The position numbers were made by a program, and so were the translations under genes. A stretch of 64,000 nt of DNA, from NCBI GenBank assembly GCA_025201375.1, contig JAIWZP010000009.1, positions 372,001 to 436,000 of the forward strand. Direction: 5' to 3'. The notes under the pieces are model-generated. The model did not search any database, had not been told where the DNA came from, and saw only the letters and a list, made by a program, of their open reading frames with translations. The stretch is from Gongronella butleri (lineage: Eukaryota > Mucoromycota > Mucoromycetes > Mucorales > Cunninghamellaceae). Of the stretch, positions 22,500 through 35,717 are shown piece by piece (the stretch's first letter is position 1; each line of letters begins with the position of its first letter).

Positions 22500-25400
22500 T
22501 GATGCTAGGCTGGTGCTATAGAATGGTTAAAGAGCGGAGAAAGGGGGGCGAAATAAAGAGCGAATAGAGGATATATAATGAGCGGATTGAACGGCGCGCT
22601 TCTACAGGAAGACAGGCTGTTATGTCAAGGAGCAAATGTATATATTAAAAAAAAAAAGAGATAGGGTAAAAGAAAAAAAAAAGAAAAAAAGGATGCGCCC
22701 ATCCACGCTTGCCCTGACGCTTTTTTATACTTCAACTTTGCCATTTCACGCTCCGGTCGCCCCGTGTTACACACCCAATTGATCAAATTTGTGTGTGTGA
22801 AGCTTTCTTTTCCACTCCCCCCACCTCATTGCCTTAAAATGAAAAGAACAGAATGTGAAATACTCACAGTCTGCCAAAAAAATAAAATTGGAGAGCGTAT
22901 GCCAGCCAACGTGCTTTTTTGTTGACTTTAATTCTGGGCTCAAGAGGCTATTTTTTTCTTGCTTTGCAAGGCAAAATGGCAAAATGGGCCACGCAAAAGA
23001 AAAAAAAAAAAAGCTTCCTCTGTCGCGCTTCTTGCTCATCTGATCCCATAGGGTCATAGCGCTGCCCACTCCCCCCTCCCCTGGCAAGGCAAAGCATTGG
23101 CACAAGTGACAACAAATGTGCCCTGATTTGTTTGTTCTTTTCTTTTTACATGGCCATGCGCGCGCTCGTTTTCTGATTTTTCTGCCCAAAGGCGGACATT
23201 TGCTGGCGCTTTGCTTGGCAAGCCCGCTTTTTGCAAGCAGCCCAACTCCGGTTCATGCCGCCACCCCTTTCTCAATGGCTGCGCGTGTGGTTGTAATTTC
23301 GAACAAACAAGAAGAAAAAAAGATTTTGTACAAGAGGTCCAGCCCGCGTGTTCACGCGTGCCATGGGCGCGCAAGACGGGCAAGACGTGACAAGCCATGG
23401 ATCGATTAGGAACAAAAAAGATGAATTCAGCAAGTTTCCTTTCAGGTGCTGTTCGTGAGTAAAAAACGAAAAACGCAAAAAAAAACTAGTGTAACCTTAT
23501 TTTGTCAAACCACGACCCGCTTTGCAAATCACAAGGTCGCACGGCCGCCTTTGTCTTTTTGGGAGAGGTGTGTGCCTAAATTTATCGCAGGTGGCACGAA
23601 TTCAAACAACGACTTGGTGCCTGCACGCCCGAAAAAAAAAAAAAAAAAAAAAAGATGTCTCTCGCAATTTGGGTTTCCAACTCAGACTTTTACCCCATAT
23701 TCTAAAGACTGTCCATTCGCGGTGCCCTGTGCACGCACTTTTCTGAGGCTCGATGGGCAAAGTAATGGGAGTAAAAAAAAAAAAATCAGAGAAAAAGCAA
23801 AATCAAGAGCAAAACGCGCTTGACCTGTCAACGACGAGCGTGCTAATCATGCGTGAAAAGGACCACTGGGGTAAATGTCAATTTGCTTCATAAAACAGAG
23901 ACAAGGGGAAGCAACGTGGTAAGGGGTGATGGGAAGTTCAACGAAATCATAAAAAAGCAAATGTGGGCGTCAAAGGTGGGGGGAGTCAAAAGGCCACAAT
24001 CATTGGGTCGATCACCGCAGTTTCCATCATCAACGTCGTACGGTGCTTTCAATCACCGAGGACGCCCATTGATTGGTACACAAGCTGTGTTTCCAGCTGA
24101 ACATTGGTTTCCACCCGAAAACTCGTCTGTCTCTCTCTCTCTTTTTTTTTTTTTTTGTGGCATGGGCACGCCTCGTCGTCCATGTATGGCCAACATTTAG
24201 AGTTCGTACTCAGAGGCGTGGATGGGCTTTTTGGAAAATGCGAACATGCACTCTGATCCCACTCTAAAAGCACCTGTTGCCTATGATTCCATTTTTTTCC
24301 ACGGTGTGACATCAAGAAAAGAAATATCCAGCCAATTGAGAAAATACGCGCATGGAAAAAAAAAAAAAAAGTCAAAGAAGATGACTGACCCATAAAGAGG
24401 CTGATGTGCCCCCTTTTTTTTTTTTTTTTAGGGTGAATGGGCCAATTTCTTTTTGTTTTTCCGCATACGCACGCGCGTGAACCCAGCAAAATAGTCGTAC
24501 CACTTTCGTGAATCATGTCATGCAGGCCAAGTTTTACGTCGTCGCCTTGCATCCAGATAAAAAAAAAAAAAAAAAAGTGCCGTGCATGCCTTGCATCGGC
24601 ACACGTTTTTTTTTTTTTCTTTCCAGAATCTTTTTTCCCGCGCACAACCAGGTGCATTGCATATTCCAGGACGGGATTTTACCAAAGGGAGAGCCTTGGC
24701 CGCATGCGCGTTCAATGGCGCCCATCAGTCACCCCATGCACACTGACGCGCGTCGATCCCCGCAAAACGCACACTCATCATATTTTATCTTGGGGAAAGG
24801 GGGAGGCCACATCGTGAATTTCATTTTTCGGCCCAAGGATCCTCCATCCTGGCCAATTGACCTTCTCACAAACGCCGCCAGGGGCACTTGCCTTTCACAC
24901 TCTGGTTGAGGGTGACACAGATTAAAACATTTATCAATGGACGACTGTCACAAGCTTGACAGCAGGAAAATCGGCATATTAGCCCCTTCGCGTTAACACA
25001 AGCCAAGCAACCAAGGATTGGTGGGACAGCAAGACACGTCGTCAGGAAAAACAAAACAGAAAAAAATGACATGATGACGCCCTATCGCTCACTTTCTTTC
25101 CACTGGTGACTCTCAATGGGACAAGAAGCATCGAGAAATGGCATGTGCTTGTCCCAAAGCGATGGAAGCCCAGACCCGATGCCAGAAATACGACCAAAAG
25201 AAACTTTTTGCGTGTGTATCGTATCACCTGCATCTCGATTTTTATCGATGCAACGATTTGCCGCGCACAAGGAGATCGCAGAACCCATCTTTTGCCAAGC
25301 CCTTTTTTTTTGTTTGACTAATCTCGTGTTATCATAGATCCTATTAGCGTATTAAAATGGCCATTACGTTTTAGATTCACCACAGCAGCAAAAAAAGACT

Positions 25401-25900
25401 ACCAGTCGCCACCATCACACACGCTGGCCCGTGCGCGCCAGGTAAGACGTGCTAGATGCCGCACCCTCAAACATCTCGTGGACAAGAAAATTTTGATAAT
25501 AAAAATACAGCGAGAGCGCGACTCGTTTTTGAAAAACGAGAATCAACCTTTTTGCTGTATTTTGCACAAAATTCGACCATGGCGCATACACTGCACGTGA
25601 CATCTTGAAAGAGGGGAATTGTGGTCAGACCGATTCTCGGAAACAAGTAACAACTGGACGTCCATCAGGCTGTTGTCAAGCAAATGCAAATTTTGGCCAA
25701 AATTATTCAATTTGGTCGTAGCACGCCTGTATGATAGAATGTGGATAAACTTTGTACTGCAGCAAGTCACGCATTTCGGCGTCAATTGGCCGCTGCTTGG
25801 CTGTCTCGATGGTCGACATGCATACACTGCCGCCAAGCGCGAGAATATTTCTTTTCAAATTTGCTAGGCAACGGACAAGATACAATAAGACATGTCGCTA
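22500..25900. other. Gene-poor, homopolymer-rich intergenic region
   Basis: Upstream sequence of paralogue A followed by about 3 kb with many A/T tracts (for example 23633-23653, 24358-24371, 24414-24429, 24560-24577). Only chance ORFs containing Lys or Phe runs are present. Confidence 0.4.
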
Positions 25901-26089
25901 TGATAAAAGAAAGAAAACAAACCACAATTCGCTGTCGAGTGAACTAGGTAGGTTTCATAGTCTTGCGATTACAATTGATCGAGAAATTCAATTTTCGAAC
26001 ATCAGATTTTGATCGTCATTTTCTCGAAACCTATTCGATCAAGCCCAGATCCATTTTGACCTGGCCTACCGTTTTTTTCTAAATTTGAA

Positions 26090-27200
26090 AAAGAATTCGT
26101 CACCAACAAGGACGCATCGCAGCACCACAAAACTTTTGCATGTATGATACAACATAGTGGATATTACAGTACCCGTCTCTTCTTCTCAGAAAAAAAAAGA
26201 CTCAAAGTTCAATCATGTAGTTTGTCTAGAAGCACGACATTATTGCTGAAAATTTGGCTGTTGTAGTGCTTTTTTGTAAAATCATTTCGCGGTGAAATCA
26301 TGATTCGATCATCGCCAAACTTTGTCACTGGGCTATTTCAGTATCTCTATCATATTTGAAGGAAAAATTAAAGAACCAGAGGTTGGTCAGACTGTTTTTG
26401 CAGCATGCACCATTTTCAAGAATTGTCACAAATCCTATATTATTACAGTATTGACCAACACAACTCATGATGATTCGGTTGCCTCCAGCCTTTGAATGTT
26501 GGCCATTTCACTGCGCCTTGTTTCAGCATGATGTTGAAAACCAGAGGCTGTTGACTGGATCGTTGTGCAGATAAAATAGAAATCTCGACATTTTTACTGT
26601 ATATGTACTACTGTACAGTACTGTACAGTACTGTATTGCTGAATTACTGTAATTAAACATCACAAATCATGGTTGGATCTCCTACAGTACCAAAAGCTTC
26701 ACCACATTAGGTTTTATGGACGTGTCTTCTCTTCTTTTTGACATGACGTTTAAATCAGTGGTCGACTGAGTCGTTGGGCAGATGAAACCAAAATCTTGAT
26801 ATTTCCACAAATTTAACATGATCTCTCAAAATATTTTGTGAATCGTGGTGAAAATGGCGCCGATCGAAAGCGACGCACTCGGATGACATTTCCTGATTGT
26901 TTGCTTGCCCGATAGACAAACTTTGCATGCCTGCAAAAGTCAATCAAACATTGGATTAATTTTCAATACTGTATCATCAATTTTCTCGGCAACTGAAAAA
27001 GCAACCAATGTTACTTTTACAGTAACGTGTCGAAAGCGACCGTCGAGTCTCGGTCTAATGAAACCAGTTCCATCAGCGTTGCACAAAAACAGACCGAGAA
27101 AACTTCGTTTTTCATTAATTTCTTCAATCACCATTTTCTTGAGAACGGCCTAGTCAACCCCCGATTTTTATTGCAGATTTGCTTGAAAACAAGGTCCGGA
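26090..27200. repeat. Degenerate dispersed repeat (family F), copy 1
   Basis: It shares colinear stretches with 40470-42130, 60200-61020 and 61690-62900. Markers are TGATTCGATCATCG..CAAACTTTG, AAAACCAGAGGTTG, AAATATTTTGTGAATCG, GACGCACTCGG..GTCATTTCCTGATTGTTTGC, and CGATTTTTATTGCAGATTTGCTT. Identity is roughly 75-85 percent by eye. No intact coding frame is present. Confidence 0.7.
26611..26640. repeat. Short tandem repeat of ACTGTACAGT
   Basis: Overlapping palindromic ACTGTACAGT units occur inside the family F repeat. The same word recurs at 41338-41355, 46995-47035 and near the mobile elements. Confidence 0.7.
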
Positions 27201-27339
27201 GGCCTTGGCCTGGCCTGGCAAGATGTGGGGTCACTTCTTGACGTTGAAAGGTGCTGGGCCACGATAGCCATATTTTTTTGATTTCGTCTTCTCATGAGCA
27301 ATTATCAGAAAACCCGCATGTCGACCGGATCTGAAACCG

Positions 27340-29110
27340 CAGCACTCGCCCAACAGCCATTTTTGGAATGGAACGACGAATGACCCCCCAAGGTTTGCAT
27401 AAAAAGTGAATCGAGACAATCAAGCTCTCATTTCTCGTGATGTCCATCTGCCTTTTTTTTTTTTTTTTTGCTGCAATGAAACACAATACTCGCCCAACGG
27501 CCAACAGCCATTTTTGGGATGCATGATGCACACACCGACGAGCTATCGAGGGTTCCTGGACTAAAAAAAAGGACGAGCGGCCCACAACACTCTGACAACG
27601 GCAGCCATCTTGGAATCCATGACCAATTTTGCCAAAAAAAAAACACGACTCCAAGTCTGTCTCCTCGCGCCTTTTTTAGCTACTATATGCCGTTTTGTGT
27701 GTAATAGCAGCTTCTTTATTAAATTGAGTGAAGACAAAAGAGAGAGAGAGCTCTTACCTTGGCTGTAAATCATCTTTGGGGGCCTTGAAGCGCTGATGTC
27801 GTTGTTGCTGGTGCAAATCGCTGCTGGCCCCCTTGATTCATCGAGCAATAGCCATCAAAAAGACAAAGTACAGCGAATACCGATTGTTTTCATCGATTTC
27901 CGGTGCTTTCGCAGTGTGCTGCGTGGTGTCGAGCGCCCATATGCTCGAATGGCCTTGAGAAAAAAAAAAACAGGACAAAGGATGTCAGGCAACAACATGA
28001 TGCGTGCCCAAGGCTGCAAAAAAAAAAAAATGATTATCAGTTGTTTTCGTCCATTTCCAGTGCATTTGCAGTGTGTTGCGCGGTGTCATGCTTGCATGTG
28101 CTCGCATGGCCAGTAGAGAAATAAAAAAAGAGGACAAAGCCAGGCAACAGGACGCGCCAAGATACCAAAAAAAAAAAAAAAAAAAAAAAAAAACAGTGAA
28201 CACCAGCGGCTTTTGTCCTTTTCCAGTGCTTTTTCAGTCTGTTGAGTGGTGTCGTGCTTGCATGTTCTCGCATGCGCGCATGGCTATGAAAGGAAAAAAA
28301 AAAAAAAGAGAGAGAAAGAAGAGTAGCGTAGGAAAAGAACGCGGCTCCAGGGCGGGCTTTAAGCGGGGTGACGAATTCATGCTTTACTGTTATTGCGCGA
28401 AGTCCTTGGGTTTGTACGACGACATTTCCCCTTGGTATTGTGCTGTGTCCTACTTCACACCGAACAATTGGGAGTTGCTGGACTAAAAAAAAGAGCAGCG
28501 ACCCCCGAGGTTTGCACAAAAAGTGAATCGAGACACTCATGCTCTCATTTCTCGTGATGTCCATCCAATTGCTGCAATGAAACCACAACACTCACACAAC
28601 AGCCATTTTTGGATGCATGAATGATGCGCAGCACACGGACCTATCGAGGCCCTTTTTTTCTGCAATGGAACACAACCCTCGCTCAACGGCCATTTTTGAG
28701 ATGCATGATGCCCACACCGACCCATCGAGGGTTTTCTGGATAAAAAAAAAAAAAAAAAAGTTGGTGCGACTCCGCGCCGAGGTTTCCACAAAAAGTGTAT
28801 CGAGCCACTCATGCTCTCGTTTCTCGTGATCTCCACCTGCAATGGAGCCACCACACTCGCCCAACAGGCATTTTTGAGATGCATGATGCGCAGCACACGG
28901 ACCTATCGAGGGCTTGTGGACTAAAAAAAGCAGGAGCGACCTCCGAGGTTTGAGGAAAAAGTGAATTGAGACACTCAAGCTCTCATTTCTCGTGATGTCC
29001 ATCTGCAATGGAAGCACAACATTCGTCCAACAGCCAATTTGGAACGCATGGTGCGCACACCGAGCTATCGACGCCTTTTTTACTGCAATGAAACCACAAC
29101 ACTTTGCCCG
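27340..29110. repeat. Cluster of two interleaved ~150-bp repeat units
   Basis: Unit X contains AAGTGAATCGAGACACTCA, CTCATTTCTCGTGATGTCCA, CAACAGCCATTTTTGG and GATGCATGATGCGCACACCG, ending in an A run. It occurs about five times (near 27396-27566, 28515-28640, 28655-28745, 28785-28930, 28955-29075). Unit Y (TTTCCAGTGC..TTGCAGTGTGTTG..GGTGTC..TGCTCGCATGG, then an A run) occurs three times between 27887 and 28320. The cluster has no gene. Confidence 0.75.
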
Positions 29111-29457
29111 AAAGAAAAAAAGCTGCCCGGCATCCATTGCCTATTTTGATTAACCTCAATTTTTTTTGCGGACCGATGCGCAACAGCTTCCATGCCTTCA
29201 TTTTTTTCACCAGCCAAACGCTTCATTTTTTTCTATGAAATCAAGGATTGCTCGTCAACTAAGAATATTTTTCTTTTTTTTAAACGCTCCATGGGCATCC
29301 GACGTAAAAATACACCTCCAGTGAAAATATTAGCCAATTCCTATTAGTACAACAATCTAATCTCGGTAATTTTCTTGCCGATTGTACTATTTAGAGACAA
29401 GGGTCGGCGCGTCTAACTGGATGATGACTTTCAAGGCGCTGGCATGGGTTTGAAAAA

Positions 29458-30040
29458 TTTGCATCGGTCATTTCTGCTGCTGCTGCAGGCTGTTCATGAT
29501 GCAGCCCACCACCACCACAACAACAGGGCACAAAAAATCTAAAATACAGTAAAAACTAAAAATAAAAAAAATTCCATGCAATCCACGCACTTAATTTGGA
29601 GGTGTCAAACTTTAAATTTTTGCAAAAAAAAGTCCTGCCCAAAGTAGGCACTTTTCTCAGTACATCGCCGTTCATGCGTCACTCTTTTTTGGGCTTTGTC
29701 ATTTTGTCAGCCAATAGCAAATTGTCGGAGTTACCTATTTGGGATGCATGGATCATTCGGAGTTTGAAATTTCCCAAATTTGGTGTTTTCTGAGATTGAA
29801 AAGTGTGACCCCTGAATTTTTCAAAAGCGGTCGTAGCGCGTTGGTGTTTTAAGGTTTTTTGTTGCAAATTTTGCTCTGAACGCGATGCAGCTCTTTTTGA
29901 GCGGGCTCGGCCATGCAGATGACGAGATGAATACAAAGTACTACAAATATGGGTTTTTTAGGCATTTTCGAGTCCAAAAAAATATCGGGCGGGTCGGTCT
30001 TGAGCACTGGGCTACAGTTTATGCAGTGACATATTTTTCA
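29458..30040. repeat. Dispersed repeat D, copy 1
   Basis: Matches 42168-42715. Shared blocks are TTTGCATCGGTCATTTC, AATTCCATGCAAT, CGCCGTTCATGCGTCACTC, GACCCCTGAATTTT, GCGGTCGTAGCGC and AAAAAAATATCGGGCG. Copy 2 is interrupted at its end by the 3.8-kb mobile element. Confidence 0.75.
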
Positions 30041-30452
30041 TCGGCGGGCAGGTGGGCTGTAAAAAAATTTCTGGAGGCACAACAAGTCATCAAAGTCCCA
30101 AAACATGCTTTTTTGTCGTTTTATAAATGCAAGTGTGCCTTTTCTTCTTGTTCAGCGTAGCATGCTGCTGCAAGCATTGAAATACTGTAACAGAAGGCAT
30201 GCTCAGGTGGTTCAATCCAACGTGATTACAGTATGATAAAAAATAAAAATGCACGGATGATCAAGTACTTTTATTCTGAGTATTCAGTACAAAACAGTTG
30301 AATTTTTTTTCCTCGCCCCCCCTTTTTTGAGCTTTGTGTTGCTTCGACTCAAGTATTATTGGTGCATACAAATATGATATCATAATAATTTAATTTACAA
30401 TAGTTCAGTACATGACGGGTTGCTACGGTACAAATAAATGAGTGAAAGGGGT

Positions 30453-32803
30453 TCAGACAGCAGTTTTCAGGGGCAACGGCACCCATTTTTCGTCGCGCTT
30501 AAAGGGCCAAAGGTTAAATTTAGATGTGGTGGAGGAGGCGGACTTTGTTGGGAGAAGCGGGAATGGATTGCTCTTTGTTGTGGATGATGCGGGGGCCGAG
30601 GTGCCTGATCCTGAGATGAGGCTGTTGGTGTTTGGGTTTTCGCCGCCGAGGGGCAAATGGCCCAGGGCACCAACGTCGAGCTCGAGCTTGGCGGGGATCT
30701 TGTACTGAAAGTAATCAAAAGTGGTGCTGTAGCCGTCAGGCCCGCCAACGGTGGCTGAGATGGTCGCGGTCAGGTCAGCGTACTTTTCGGGCGCGAGAAC
30801 GACCTCGGCGAGCTGGATGAGATTTGCGTCGATCTTGACGGTCCACGCGTCACACACGGCAGTGCCCTGCGCAGGCACCGTACACGGCGTCGAGATGCTT
30901 TCGACGTGACCAACCAAAAAGCGCGACGTGCCGTTGAAATAGATCTTGGATACTGCATTCGTCACTGTGTATGGTGTCTGGAAAAAATTGGACACGGTCG
31001 CGATTGCCTTGCCCTCGCCTGCGAGGAGTTCCTATTGAGTAAAAAAAAAAAAAAAGAGATTAAATTGCAAAAACACGCTTAAATAGGCAATGATGTACCT
31101 CAAGACTCATGCTGACGGTCGCGCCAAGGAGAATGTTGGCTTCTACGCCCGGCAGAACGGTTGTTGCTCGAATGGCGGCAAGCCCCTGCTGCAGCGGCTT
31201 GAGTTTGGTCGAATCTGGCGTGCCAAGGACGGCCAGCGGCGACTGCTGGTTGGTAAAATAGCGCGTGAGCACGGGTCCAAAGATGTTTGTAGGACCACCC
31301 ATCTGCAGGGTGACGCCATTCAGCTGGTTGACACCTGGTTTGAGCGTGACATTGTCGGCCAGGACCGTCGCGATCTTGGTGCCCTGCGATTGGATCTCAA
31401 AGCTGATGCTGCCAAGCGAAATCGACACTTGTGACGGATTGGTCAGCTCGACGCTGCCCTTGGCAATCGCATAGTCCTTTGTTCCGCCCGTCACCGAAAA
31501 CGACAAGATCTTGGCCGTGCCTGTCAGATCATCCAATGCTAACTCACCAAAAAAAAAAAAAAAAAAAAAAAAATGAAGAGTCACTTTTCTGTCTTTTTTC
31601 CATTCCCCCCTTTTTTTTCTTACCGGCCATGCTCGTGGTCACGTCAAAGGCGACACCATTGAGCTGGATATTGCCAATGGCGGTGGTGGCGAGCGCGCCT
31701 GCGGTGCCAACAAGGCCAATGGATGTGTTTTTTGATGTGGCAAGCACCTTGACGAAGCTGGCAAAGGTATCTTGCGAGTCGCTGGGGATCACAAGTGGCA
31801 CGCCGCTGAATTGCGTGGTGACCACTTCGGTGGCGGTGTCGGTGGACGCCTTTTGCGTAGGCAAATTCAGCTCAGCGAGGGTGTTGCTGCCGCTCGTCAT
31901 GCGCGCGTCCATGGCAATGCTTGCGACACCCAATGGGAAGCCAAACGGATTCTTGATGGCGGCCTGGATGCTGGTGGAGCTTGCGTCGGGCTTCCACTGG
32001 TCGCTGCCGGTGAAATCGAGCCCCAAATTCCCAATGGTGATGGATTGGATCAGGTTTGGCTTGGTCTTTGGACCGGGCAGCGCCACATTGTCGACCTCAA
32101 GCGTCTTGAACGCATTTGTCAGCCATTGGATTGCGCCTTGCGTGCCTGCGACCGTGTTGCCCTTGACAGACACAATGGAATCCGTCGCGTTCAAATAATT
32201 TTCAAAGACCGGTGTCAATTTCTGCATATTAGCATCTGACTGTGGGATGAGGCGGCCTTTTAGCTGGACGCTCGACACGGCATTGGGCGCAATGACGGCC
32301 GGCGCGGCAAACATGGGGCCAATGTACAAGCCTTGGTAGTAGCCGTCGAATTGCACGCTTGCAATGTTGAATCCAACTTGTGACGGGTTGTTCATTGTCG
32401 CACTGGCCACGAGCGTGATGCCACCCGCAGGATCGTTGGCCGGCAGCGTGAAATTTTCAATGTTGACCGCATTTTTGAACCCATTGCATCCCTTGATCGA
32501 CACGGTCTTTGTCATGGAAATGTTGGTGAACGTGTAGTCGAGCGCCGTAGCATTCATCCCGGTGCCAATGACCGTCCAGTCAAACGAAGGGTTGTTGATC
32601 ATGTACGCCGCAAATGTCTCCATGGCTGCCGCATCCAAGATGGTCATGGTCGACGACACGTTGAATTTGGCGCCCACATTGCCCACGGTTTGGATGCTTG
32701 GCAGCGTCGCCGATGCAATGGGCTTGCCTTGGAATTGCACAGTGAGCGGCTGCGGAAATGCAATCAGCGCAGCGAGCGGGCCAGCATTCGTAATGGAACC
32801 CAC

Positions 32804-32874
<71 letters not shown>

Positions 32875-34474
32875 GAAATGAGCCTCCATTGCGTCATCCA
32901 TACTTTTTCACGTACAATCTGTGCCTGAGCATTGGCTTCGGTGGGATTGGAGAGGATGACGGATTCAAAAGCCATGTTGGCGCCATTGAGAATCTGTGTG
33001 AGCAAGGGGAGCGCGACAATCGAGAGCAAATTGAGGACTGAGGGTCCAGCGCCGACGGGAACACCTGTTTGTGTGAATGCAAGGGTGGTGACATAGTCGC
33101 CGACCTTTAGAGTGGCATTGAGGTTCATGTCGGCACGCAGGGCAGAGATGCAGGTCATGACGTACGAGGAAATGTTGAAATTGTTGAAAACGGCTGGATC
33201 CGGGGCGATTTGCTCCATGCCGGCGACGTGGAAGCCCGCGAGGCCAAGCAGGGCATCGAGCGGCTTGGTGTCAAGGTGGGCGTCGACGGCCAAATTGCGC
33301 ATCAGCAAGGCCAGGGCACTGGGCTCCAAATTCATGGACATGTTGTAGCCTGGGGACAAGGCGGTGGAATGGCCATTGACGACAAAGGGATTGGCGTGCA
33401 AATCCTGGTTGATGTTGCCCACGGGCATGCCTTTGTATGTGGCGGCCGCTTGGACAGACAATAGGGTGAGGCCGGCCGTGAATGGATTGGAAATGTTGAC
33501 GGCGACTTGGACGGTGCCTGTCTGCGGGGCATCGGACGGCACCGTGAGCGTGCCACCGTTGATTAGCGACTGATTCATGCCTGGAAGGGTCGTACTGATG
33601 GTCACAGCTTCGAATGCCTGCTGCAAAGACGGAATGTTGGTCGATCCAGGAAATCCAGAAATGGAGGCGGATGTGTTTTTGCCTTCGATGAAGCCAGAAA
33701 GCACCTGGCCGCCATTGGGCACGGCATTCGGGTTGAAATTGGCAATAGCGGTCACCGTGTTGGCGCCGCGAACAAGGGTCAAATTGGACAAGGTAGCTGT
33801 GCCGAGCTGCATGCCCATAGCAAACATGTTGAAAACAAGATCGCCGCCCACGGCAAGCGTGAAATCGGACGGATTGAACATGGACACGTCAATGGCCAAT
33901 TGCAGTGCGTCTTGAGTGCCGCCCACGAGATCCACCTTGCTAATCACGCTCGGCGTGCTGTTGAGGAATTGAAGCCCGTTCATTGTCGTGCTCACATTGA
34001 TGTTGATCCCATTCATGGTGATGTTTCCAATCGCCGTCGTCGCCATTGCCCCGCCGCTGCCGGCAATGCCTAATGTTGCCACTTTGGACGATGTGATGTC
34101 GTACACAAATGTGTTAAACACCTGCTCTTGGCCGGGGATCACGTTCAAAGCCGCCTGATTCACACCAAACGATAATTTTCCCGCCGCAGTGTCGCTCTGT
34201 GCAGGTGTCCAGGGCACAGACACGGTCGAAAAGTTGCCCACACCTGGTAAACCCATCGTCAGGTCCAAATTCACCGCATGAATCGCCACACTAATGCCAA
34301 AGGGGAAATGGAAGGACCCGCCGGCGCCAGGTGCAGAAAGACTAGGCGAATATGCCGTTGCTTGCGACACGGACATGTTGACGGCGCCCATGGCCACGCT
34401 CTGGATCAGCTGCATTGGGCCACTCGGGTTCTTGATCCCCACCGTCAGCTGTGTCGCCTGGAATGCATTGGATC

Positions 34475-34510
<36 letters not shown>

Positions 34511-35717
34511 AAAACGGGTTCATTAATTACATGAAAAAAAAAACATCTTTGGAAGCTCAATTGAGTCCTTACAGCCATGCAATGGGCGTGGTGCCGTCGG
34601 GCGCAACCTTGACACCCGTCGCAGATGCACTGGCGACACTGCCGGAAATGTAATGCGAGATCATGTCGCCGACCTTGGCAAGATCATCGGGATTGCTGAG
34701 AGGCTTGATTGTGCCCTTCATGACCACCGGGTTGTCGCCTTGCTTCATCGTCACATTTGTCGCCGTCACATTGCCCAGGTTCACGCCCTGGTACGTGATG
34801 TCAAGCACAATCGTGCCCAGCTGCACGCCAATTGGCGATGGGCTCACCATATTGGCGCTCACCGCCACAAATACGCCTCCAGATGGATCGTCACTAGGCA
34901 ATTGAAAGTCCTTGACCTCGATGTCCTTGAACCCGCCCATGCCGGCAATGTTCAATGTCTTGTCGACCGTGACCGTCGCGGTTCTAGGTACAAAGAACGG
35001 ACCAATTTCGATGTTTTTGTGATTTACGATGACTACGCTTATCCATTTTTTTTTTTACCTGCCAATGGCCGACACGTCGGCTTGCGCAAGGAGGCGCCAG
35101 TCAAACGAGTCCATGACAAGCATGTCCTCTGCAAATTTAGTGAAAAATTGGGTATTGTTGATTTGAAATACAGTGTCGGCGACGATGGAATTGTGATTGG
35201 GCCCGATTTGCGTGTCTGGTAACTCGAGCGTGCCGAGGACCGTGTCATTGTAAAAGACCTGAACGGGATTGTGAAAGTGGACGGAACCGCTGATTGGGCC
35301 CGTGTTGGACAACGATCCGTCGAGCGCCATGTAGCAGCTGGTCTGCATGTTGATCGCTTGTTGCTGTCGTTTGGCGAGCGTGCTCTGCGGCGAAGACGTC
35401 GGCGTGAACGTGATGTACGCGGAATTCACGCTCAGACCCGCATTGTTCACGAGCAATTGCGCAATTTTGCCGAAAAATACAAAAACAATGAGACACACGA
35501 CAACGACAACGACCACAGCAACAATGCCCAGGCAGATGGCCCAATTGCGCTTCTTTTTGTAAAACGGTCGCTTGCGCGGAGGTGGCGGCTTTTCAAAATA
35601 CACGTCTGAGAACGCGTCGCCGTCGTCTTCCAGCGACCGCTCGCGCGCATTGTGGTAATATTCATCCTGTGCACTGATCGCAAGCGCGTCTTCGTCCAGA
35701 TGCTCAGCTGTCGTCAT
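30453..35717 (-). CDS. Giant type II membrane protein with tandem LEA_2/DUF3712-like domains (Tag1-like), paralogue B
   Basis: Six exons: 35059..35717, 34573..34983, 32916..34473, 31624..32803, 31099..31538, 30453..31031. They join to 1608 residues. The protein is colinear with paralogue A throughout. It has an acidic cytosolic N-terminus ending PPPPRKRPFYKKKRNW, one membrane span at about 59-81, and then the same series of NPS-type modules (NPSQVGFNIASVQF, NPSDFTLAVGGDLVF, SPSPIGVQLGTIVL, NPSQVSISLGSISF). It ends with a Ser/Thr tail and FNLWPFKRD, close to the GLWPFKRY of paralogue A. It lacks five introns present in A. The intron at 32804-32915 holds a run of about 65 A/T. The two genes lie in the same orientation 8 kb apart, a segmental or tandem duplication. 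Role by family analogy: vacuolar or cell-surface membrane protein. Confidence 0.86.
32806..32871. repeat. Longest homopolymer: ~65-nt poly-A (plus strand) inside an intron
   Basis: It fills most of the 112-bp intron between exons 3 and 4 of paralogue B. Read on the coding strand it is a poly-T tract directly before the TAG acceptor. Confidence 0.9.

Noticed and set aside
27340..29110. CRISPR-like array
   Set aside because: Repeat units are about 150 bp, imperfect and irregularly spaced, and the genome is eukaryotic.
30200..30225. GGTTCAATCC, tRNA B-box-like
   Set aside because: No matching A box or cloverleaf stems around it.
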